A DNA stretch of 64,000 nucleotides from 20CM-2-55-15 sp963738025 (GTDB taxonomy: Bacteria; Acidobacteriota; Terriglobia; 20CM-2-55-15), in assembly GCA_963738025.1 (NCBI GenBank), contig CAVTWA010000004.1, positions 310,001 through 374,000 of the forward strand, in the 5' to 3' direction. A program made the position numbers and the translations under genes. Below, piece after piece: positions 25,670 through 32,731 of the stretch. The number at the start of each line of letters is the position of its first letter. The first letter of the stretch is position 1. Under the pieces are notes generated by a model. It ran no database searches. It was not told the DNA's origin and saw only the letters and a program-made list of their open reading frames with translations.

Positions 25670-26931
25670 TCAACCTCCAGCGTACTGACGGAGAAATCCA
25701 ATCATCCGGGTGCTTACTGCTTCCGGTTGTTCCTGCTGCACCCAGTGGCCGGCGCCATCCACAAGGTGAAATCCCACCATACGCTTGCACGCGGTCGTTT
25801 GCATCTTGTCCACGGCGCCAGGCATCTGATAGACGCCCCAATCGCTCTTGCCGGCAATGTACATCGACGGGACATCGATACTGCGGCCTGAAAACGTCAG
25901 CTCTCGGCGCCGCTTTTGGGATCTGAGCCGCGGCGCACGCGATAGCCCTGGAGGGCTCCGGTGAACCCCGTCCTGCCGTACTCCATTGCATAGACTTCCA
26001 CTTCCTGTTCGGTCATCCATTTACACGCGGCGATCCCGGCTGCGGACGGCATGAAAGGCGCGACCGTTTCCGCCATACCTTTGTCTTTCTCCATCACGTA
26101 ATACGTGGGGATCTGCGCCATCTCTTCGGCAGTGCGCGCTTTCAGTGGATGGGGTTTGTTGCCTTTCCAATCGGCGCTCTTGTAATGGTAATAAGCGCGG
26201 AAGAACGCGTGGAGTCCCTGCGGCGCGTGCAGCATGTTGTCGTTTGCTCCGCGCGTGCGCTGATAATTTTGATAATACTTCCGCGGCGGATTGAGCGTCG
26301 CCAGCTCCGCATCGAGTTCATCGTCTGTAATAGCTCGCTGAGGTGGTGCAGCGCCGTTTGCAGTATCGAACGGAAGCGCGGGCGGGCCCTCGAAGGGCGA
26401 ACTCAAGATTGTGATCGTGCGGAAGATGTCGGGCCGGATGAGAGCCGCCCACGATGCAACCGGCGCGCCAGCGTCATGACCGGCCACCATGGCAACGTTG
26501 CGATAGCCTAGAGCATATACGAGCCCGATTGCATCCCGTACCATGTTGAGGATTCGGAAGGGATCCGGGTCGGCGTCATAAGAATCGTCCCATCCCGTGG
26601 TGCGCCCGTAGCCTCGCTGATCTGGAGCGATCACGTGATAGCCCTCGGCTGCGAGGGGAAGCATTACCTTGCGCCAGCTATAGGCGAGTTCCGGGAATCC
26701 ATGCATCAGGAGAACCGCCGGGCGTCCCGGTCGTTCGAAGCCGGCTTCGAGCATGTGGACGTTCAGGCCGTTCACGTTTGCGACAATTCGGGACCGGATA
26801 CCTGCGGCAATCGTGCCATTGCCATACGGCGGCAGAGTTGACGAGCGCGCCTGCCTTGTCCGGCGCGCGATTCCACTGGCCGCGGCAGCCGACATCGCAA
26901 TGAATTCCCGGCGTGAAAGTTCTGGTGACAT
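25670..26931 (-). CDS. Exported epoxide hydrolase, alpha/beta fold (frame broken near 25900)
   Basis: A Tat-type leader (LSRREFIAMSAAAASGIARR) precedes an epoxide-hydrolase fold: LLMHGFPELAYSWRKVMLPL with the HGFP oxyanion motif, APDQRGYGRTTGW and the nucleophile Asp in AMVAGHDAGAPVASW. The first frame stops at 25897, before the catalytic His. Shifting at 25899-25905, where GAGAG would be GAG, restores LTFSGRSIDVPSMYIAGKSD and GAGHWVQQEQPEAV, which supplies the His. Rebuilt length is about 420 residues. ATG 26931 has GAGGG 8 bases upstream. It ends two bases before soxC, so one transcript is likely. Confidence 0.8.
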
Positions 26932-26990
26932 CGACATAACCCTCGCTTTGCAACCGACTCGTTTTTTCGAGATCATAGCTCCGTTCATCT

Positions 26991-26996
26991 ATAATC
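26991..26996 (+). promoter_or_regulatory. -10 box for the PQQ dehydrogenase
   Basis: TATAAT lies 36 bases before ATG 27033, which has its own GAGG ribosome binding site. This is a conventional leader, unlike the leaderless sites elsewhere. A weak TTCGAG lies 18 bases upstream of the box. Confidence 0.5.
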
Positions 26997-27032
26997 GCGA
27001 ACTATCCCTGACGAATACGAGGTTGAACCGCG

Positions 27033-28886
27033 ATGAAACTGTGGTTTGTTTCCCTGACCTTTTTTCTGCTGCTGCCGATTCTGGCTCGCGCGGCCGAGGA
27101 TCCCTATGCCGCGCAGCTGTTCAAACAGAACTGCGCGGAGTGTCATGAAACAGCGGCCAACTCTCCAGGTGCGCGAATTCCGCCGGTTTCGGTCCTTAAG
27201 ACGATGTCGCCGACAGCGATATTGCGAGCGCTGGAAGCCGGAGTCATGAGGTCGCAGGCGGCGGCACTCTCGACGAACGAACGTCAGTCCCTCGCGAACT
27301 TTCTTGGCACGGCGGTGACGGTTGAACGTAAGCGCGATGAAATCACGAATCGATGTCCCGCGGCTGGTGGATTGAAAACTGGCCCGAGCTGGAGCAACTG
27401 GGGCGCGGGCATGATGAACACGCGGTTCCAGTCCGCGAAGGATGCAGGAATCAAAGCGGAAGACGCAGGAAACCTGAGGTTGAAATGGGCTTTCGCGTTC
27501 CCGGATAGCTCTGCCCTTCGATCGCAGCCGGCAGTGTACGGAGGAAGAGTGTTTGCCGGAGGTCAGGACGGAAGCGTTTATTCTCTGGATGCGGCGACCG
27601 GCTGTGTGTATTGGATCACTACGGTGCAGGCTGAAGTCCGGTCCGGCATCACGGTAGCCGAACCTGACGGTAAACCTGCACTCTTCTTTGGGGACTCGTC
27701 TGGATATCTCTACGGATTGGATGCAGCAACGGGAAAACAGCTCTGGAAGCTGAGTCTCGACGAACACCCGGCTGCGAAAGCCACCTCCACGCCAGTGTTC
27801 TACCGGGGGCGTTTATACGTCGGCGTGTCCTCGCTCGAAGAGGCGTTGGCGGTGTCGCCAGGATACGTTTGCTGCACGTTCCGCGGAAGTGTATCGGCGG
27901 TGCAGGCGGCGGATGGAAAAGTTTTGTGGAAAACCCACATGATCGAGGAGACCGCAAAAGATCAGCCGAAAACCAAACGAGGTGCGGCAGTCAAAGGGCC
28001 GTCGGGAATCGGTGTCTGGACCGCGCCAACTCTCGATACGGCGCGCGACGTCATGTATGTCACGACCGGCGATAATTATTCGGATCCACCGACGCCGTTC
28101 AGCGATGCTGTCGTAGCATTGCAGATATCCACTGGACGGATCCTGTGGTCGAAACAACTCACCGCCGGCGATTCCTGGAACAGTTCCTGCCCCCTCGCAA
28201 ACAAAGTGAACTGCCCGGATTCCGAGGGTCCGGATTTTGATTTCGCCTCGTCCGCGGCGCTGGTGACGTTACCCGGCGGTCGGCGCGCGCTTCTGCTTGG
28301 ACAGAAGTCCGGCGTGGCCTATGCAATCGATCCCGATCGACGAGGAGAGATACTGTGGCAAACACGCATTGGAAAGGGCGGCACTGTCGGTGGAATTGAA
28401 TGGGGAGGCGCAACCGATGGACGCAACTTCTACGTTGCGTTATCGGATGTCGTCTACGAGGCCTCTTTGAAGCCAGGCTCCAATGATCGCCAATACGAAC
28501 TCGATCCAAAACAAGGTGGCGGGATGTTCGCATTACGCGCGGACAATGGCCAGCTCCTCTGGCAGACGCCCCCTCTCGGCTGCGGCGATCGCAGGCCATG
28601 CAGTCCAGCTCAATCCGGGGCGGTCACAGCGATTCCAGGCGCGGTATTTTCAGGCTCGCTTGACGGGCATCTACGAGTGTATGCGGCAACGACCGGGAAG
28701 ATTATCTGGGACTACGACACCGATCGGGAGTTCAAGACGACCAATGGCATTCCGGGCCACGGCGGCTCGCTCGATGTCGGGGGTCCCGTGGTCGCAGGTG
28801 GAATGGTGTTCGTCAACTCCGGGTCCGCGCAACGAAACGGTCTGCCGGGTAATGTCCTTCTGGCATTCGGGGTCGGAGAGAAGTAG
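27033..28886 (+). CDS. Quinohaemoprotein dehydrogenase: N-terminal cytochrome c plus PQQ propeller (PVA-dehydrogenase-like)
   Basis: 617 residues with a signal peptide ending LARAAE. Residues 25-95 form a cytochrome c domain with CAECHETAANSPG (Cys 34, Cys 37, His 38). The remainder is a PQQ beta-propeller with repeated W-motif strands such as VFAGGQDGSVYSLDAATGCV, LYGLDAATGKQLWKL and VYAATTGKIIWDYDTDREF. Adjacent cysteines occur in SPGYVCCTFRGS. The haem domain at the N-terminus rather than the C-terminus matches polyvinyl-alcohol dehydrogenases better than alcohol dehydrogenases of the ExaA type. It probably oxidises an alcohol in the periplasm. It ends at a family A palindrome. Confidence 0.85.
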   Translation: MKLWFVSLTFFLLLPILARAAEDPYAAQLFKQNCAECHETAANSPGARIPPVSVLKTMSPTAILRALEAGVMRSQAAALSTNERQSLANFLGTAVTVERKRDEITNRCPAAGGLKTGPSWSNWGAGMMNTRFQSAKDAGIKAEDAGNLRLKWAFAFPDSSALRSQPAVYGGRVFAGGQDGSVYSLDAATGCVYWITTVQAEVRSGITVAEPDGKPALFFGDSSGYLYGLDAATGKQLWKLSLDEHPAAKATSTPVFYRGRLYVGVSSLEEALAVSPGYVCCTFRGSVSAVQAADGKVLWKTHMIEETAKDQPKTKRGAAVKGPSGIGVWTAPTLDTARDVMYVTTGDNYSDPPTPFSDAVVALQISTGRILWSKQLTAGDSWNSSCPLANKVNCPDSEGPDFDFASSAALVTLPGGRRALLLGQKSGVAYAIDPDRRGEILWQTRIGKGGTVGGIEWGGATDGRNFYVALSDVVYEASLKPGSNDRQYELDPKQGGGMFALRADNGQLLWQTPPLGCGDRRPCSPAQSGAVTAIPGAVFSGSLDGHLRVYAATTGKIIWDYDTDREFKTTNGIPGHGGSLDVGGPVVAGGMVFVNSGSAQRNGLPGNVLLAFGVGEK

Positions 28887-28905
28887 TATCCAGCGCTTTT
28901 TAGCT

Positions 28906-28958
28906 CGGATAAGCCACGGATTAAACGGATTAAATCCGTTCAATCCGTGGCTTATCCG
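28906..28958. repeat. Dispersed palindrome family A, copy 2
   Basis: Arms at 28906-28931 and 28933-28958 pair over 26 bases with one mismatch and a one-base loop. The core CGGATAAGCCACGGATT is shared with copies 1 and 3. It separates two convergent genes; the stop codon of the left-reading one (28959-28961) directly abuts the arm. Confidence 0.85.
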
Positions 28959-30664
28959 CTATGCCGCAAGTATGTAGCGCTTCTCGATCTCAGAACGAAT
29001 GTGTTTCCGGCTCTCTGACGCGCTGATCTCGGATCTTTCCATCGGCTCCGCCTGCCGGGCAAGATCGGGTCTTTGATGACGTCCCGGAACCAACGTGAGA
29101 TATCTCCATTCTTCACATGAAACAGCCAGGTGTCGTCATCGACGCCGTCCGCAAGATTGATGAACATGGAGAGATTTTGCGCTTTGAGATTGAGTTTTCC
29201 CTCCGGCCCGCGGAAATAAAAGCATAGGTCGGGAGTCAACTCGCCTTCCGCGTACTTGCGGCGATGCCGTTGTCGTGCGGCACGAGGTACAGCGGCCTGG
29301 AAACGGATCGGACCTTCCGTGCTGTCGCGGAACCATGCGAGCGCCTCACCGCTATTCAAGGTGATTGATCCGACAGACGGCGCCGCGTCTCCCACGGTAC
29401 CGGCGAAAATGCTCAGTGTTGCGGCCGGATCTTCGCCAACCGCAACCACGACATCGATCGTCGAAAGAATCGCCGGGGAGACGCGATCGGGTTCCAGCGT
29501 GATCAGTATCAAGCTGTCCATGCTTTGCGAAACCGTAAGCCCCGCAGCCTCCCACGAGGAGGGCAAAACGTGATGTGCTTCGTCGATCACGATCCAGTGC
29601 GGCCGTCCCGTCTTTGCCCGCAACTCCTGGACACGTGGGAGCAATTGCTGAAACAACGTTGGTCTTTCGCTCATGCCGGCGCCAATCATGTTCAACGCGA
29701 CGTTTTCTTCCGGCTTTACAATCAGATCGAGAGCCTCGGTAATGCTCGGGGGCCTCTTCTCGTCTCCAATCACGATCCCGTCCGTAAAGCTCGAATAGTC
29801 GCCTTCCGGGTCGACAATCAGAAATTGATAATGCTGCTCTTCAAGGCGCTCCAGGAATGCCGCCGCCAGGCTCGATTTTCCGCCGCCGGAGCTGCCGGCG
29901 ATCAGTATGTTGCTGCCGTAAGGCGAGACGCAGAGATCCGAGCCGTCCACACGTTTTCCAATACAGATCCTGCGATGAAGACGATGCTCGAGCTGGCCTA
30001 AATCTGTCGCAATGAGCGCCTGAATCAGCTCTGTCGTGCCCTCGCCGTGTCCGTGCGATGTCACCCAATCGACCCGTTCTTTCAGGGTGTTCAGCGCGTT
30101 GGCAACTGCTACAGAGCATTCACAGAGCGATAGGAATGCGTGATCGTTTTCGGCATCTCCTACGCCGACCACGTTATGCGGGGAAAGTCCGAGTTCCTGA
30201 AGCGCCACACGCAATCCCGTCGCTTTGTTGACGCCGGAAGGAAGGATCATGACCGCGCCTTTATTGAAAATAACTTGTAGTTCCAGGCCAAGATCGCGGA
30301 TGACTTCGACCGCAGTCTGTTCGTACGGCTGCCAGGTCGCGACAATAACGCGACCCACCGACACACGCTCAGCCCCTCGCTGTATCAGTTCGCGAGTAAA
30401 TTCTTCGGGGGGTCGTTCGGCCAGCGTTTGTTCTTCTCGAGTGGACGGGCGGTATAACAGTGCCCCGTTTTCTGCGACTACCCGGTCAAAGAGATCGAGC
30501 CGCGGAAATACGCTCATCAGGTCTTCAAGTTCTCTACCGGTGACGAGGATGAGCTTACGGCCGGATTTGCCGACTTCTGCGAGGGCGTCGATGGTCGTTT
30601 CGCTGACTCGACCGTCGTGAGCGATCGTACCGTCATAGTCGCAGGCCAAGGCGTGATAACGCAT
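28959..30664 (-). CDS. Fusion of HAD-IIB phosphatase and HerA/VirB4-like ATPase (frame broken near 29067)
   Basis: Residues 1-215 are a Cof/SPP-like HAD phosphatase: catalytic ACDYDGTIA (Asp 9, Asp 11), LVTGRE (Thr 42), Lys 147 in GVNKATG, and GVGDAENDHAFL (Asp 170, Asp 174). Residues 245-480 are a DUF87-type P-loop ATPase: Walker A GSSGGGKSSLA (257-267), VDPEGDYSSF and Walker B HWIVIDEAHH (357-366). A third part, LCFYFRGPEGKLNLKAQNLS, has no family that I know. The first frame ends at 28952 in a basic tail. One extra C near 29067 restores SESRKHIRSEIEKRYILAA and a stop at 28959. Neighbours are ctlX and sucAB, upstream on the same strand. Function unknown. Confidence 0.75.
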
Positions 30665-30690
30665 GTAAACTATTGCTGCACCTGAAGTAC

Positions 30691-31615
30691 CTACTGGCGC
30701 GGCAAATGAACGTCGGCCATCATTCCGCGTGCGCTGCCACGGCCAATGCCTTCAAACAGGGGCAATGGCGATTCTACGATCTGGGCAAATTTCTGGATGG
30801 CGTCGCGTTGATCCGGCCGCAGCGCAAGACAGGCAGAAGTCGAAATAACCAGCACGCTTCGGCCGTCTTTCTTCTGGATTTGCAATACATTCCCGGCGAA
30901 ACGCTCGAGTTGCTTGACATCAATGTTGATGAATTCGCGGCCCGTCGATTTCAGACTATCCCACACCCGTTTGTGCTCCGCTGAGTCCCGAATGGAATCC
31001 GGGCAAAAGATCACAAACCGGTCCCCGATACTGACGGTCATGTCCGTATGCAATATGGGTTCGCCGTTCTCCTGCGTAGCGTGGAAGGTTACGGGATTGT
31101 AGCCCAGAGTTCCGCAGATTTCCTGCAGGACGGTCTCATTCGTACGGGGAGAAATGTTGGCATAAGCAATATGATCTGCATGATCAAAAACCACACTCCC
31201 CGTACCCTCCAGAAACCGCCCATGATCTTCGTGATGGGTGAGATCGATGACGCGCGAAATCCGAAAACCACTCGCCTGAAGCTTGTCAATGACGTCTCTC
31301 CGCCGTTCCGGTCTCCGGCTGGGCGCCAGCATGGGATACAGGACGATGGTCCCGTCGTGATGTAGTGAAACCCAGTTGTTTGGGAACACCGCGTCGGGCG
31401 TATGGAGTTCTTCTTTGTCTTCGTACAATGATGACTTCGACTCCGGCGCCCTTCAGGCGATTTTCAAGGATGTCAAACTCCATGCGCGCCCGCCGTTCGA
31501 TCTCTTTTCGATTGTTATCTGTGATTTCCCGCTGAAAAAGGAATGACGGGGCCGTATCCGGATTAAAGCCGAACGAAGCGGGTCTGACCATGACGACAGC
31601 CGTCGGTAATTGCAT
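30691..31615 (-). CDS. ctlX: Citrulline/arginine-type guanidine hydrolase, CtlX family (frame broken near 31427)
   Basis: About 308 residues after repair. It starts AVVMVRPASFGFNPDTAPSF and then shifts frame at 31424-31430 to read YEDKEELHTPDAVFPNNWVS, matching the family's NNW(V/I)S motif. The substrate-loop signature is GRFLEGTGSVVFDH, and a His is in THHEDHGR. The C-terminal cysteine is in ISTSACLALRPDQ. Members belong to the amidinotransferase/DDAH fold and hydrolyse arginine- or citrulline-like guanidines. ATG 31615 has TAAACT 8 bases before it and no Shine-Dalgarno. It follows sucB by 45 bases and precedes the HAD/ATPase fusion by 26. Confidence 0.8.
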
Positions 31616-31660
31616 ACAACCGCAGTTTACATGAGAGCGCCGGGGGCGGCGCCAGATCTC

Positions 31661-32719
31661 TCAGACCTCCAGCAGCAGCCGCGCCGGCTCTTCGATCAGT
31701 TCCTTGATTCGCTTGAGGAAAGTGACGGCTTCGCGCCCATCGATGACGCGATGATCGTACGTAAGCGCAACGTACATCATTGGACGAATGACGACAGCGC
31801 CGTCGCGGGCAACGGGCCGGTCTTCAATGGAGTGCAAGCCGAGGACACCGCTTTGCGGCGGATTCACGATAGGAGTGGAAAGCATTGATCCGTAGATACC
31901 GCCATTGCTGATCGTAAAGGTGCCCCCTTGCAACTCATCGACTTTGAGCTGATTCGACTGCGCCCGCTGTGCAAAATCCGCAACGGCCCGCTCGATTTCC
32001 GCAAAACTCATTCGTTCGGCGTTACGGACAACGGGCACGACCAGGCCTTTGCCGCCGCCAACTGCAATGCCGATATCGTAGTAATTGCGGTACACGATGT
32101 CATGGCCGCGAACTTCGGCGTTCACCTGCGGAACGAGTTTTAATGCTTCGATCGATGCTTTCACGAAGAACGACATGAAGCCAAGCTTGATGCGGTATTT
32201 CGCCTGAAAGGCGTCCTGATGCTGTTTGCGCAAGGCGATTACGGCCGACATGTCGATCTCGTTAAAGGTGGTGAGAAGAGCCGCGGATTTTTGAGCTTCA
32301 ACGAGACGCTCGGCGATCCGGCGGCGGATTGGAGTCATGGGAACGACTTGTTCTTCCCGGCCATTGGCCGGAGATGGAGCTGTTTTTACAGGCAGGCGCT
32401 CGGGATTGACCTCCACAGCGGCCGGAGCACGGGTGCCCGCCACAGCGCCACTGCTCGATTTAGTCCCGGTCGATTTATTCCCGTTAGGCTCTATGTAACC
32501 GATCACGTCGCCCACCGAGGCTTTATCGCCTTTTTGTTTCAGAACCGAAGAGATTGTTCCAGAAGCAGGCGACGGCAGTTCTACTGTGACTTTTTCTGTT
32601 TCAATGACGACCACAGGATCGTCCTGATTCACGGTCTCACCTTGATTTTTGAGCCAATCCCCGATTTCGACTTCCGTGATCGACTCCCCGACTGATGGCA
32701 CGACTAGTTCAACAGGCAT
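31661..32719 (-). CDS. sucB: 2-oxoglutarate dehydrogenase E2, dihydrolipoyl succinyltransferase, short form
   Basis: 352 residues. The lipoyl domain (residues 1-78) has the modified lysine in VVIETEKVTVELPSPASGTI. A linker rich in Ser, Thr, Gly and Ala leads straight into the catalytic domain, which starts PMTPIRRRIAERLVEAQ and ends with the active-site YDHRVIDGREAVTFL. The peripheral subunit-binding domain that most bacterial E2 proteins carry between these parts is absent. It transfers the succinyl group from E1 to CoA in the TCA cycle. It lies 12 bases after sucA. No E3 (lpd) gene is in view. Confidence 0.92.
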   Translation of the reverse strand: MPVELVVPSVGESITEVEIGDWLKNQGETVNQDDPVVVIETEKVTVELPSPASGTISSVLKQKGDKASVGDVIGYIEPNGNKSTGTKSSSGAVAGTRAPAAVEVNPERLPVKTAPSPANGREEQVVPMTPIRRRIAERLVEAQKSAALLTTFNEIDMSAVIALRKQHQDAFQAKYRIKLGFMSFFVKASIEALKLVPQVNAEVRGHDIVYRNYYDIGIAVGGGKGLVVPVVRNAERMSFAEIERAVADFAQRAQSNQLKVDELQGGTFTISNGGIYGSMLSTPIVNPPQSGVLGLHSIEDRPVARDGAVVIRPMMYVALTYDHRVIDGREAVTFLKRIKELIEEPARLLLEV

Positions 32720-32731
32720 CCCAGTAACCTA

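Noticed and set aside
25668..25991. Upstream extension of the SoxC-like frame (108 codons)
   Set aside because: It overlaps the 3' part of the epoxide hydrolase; the ribosome binding site and Tat leader start at 25667.
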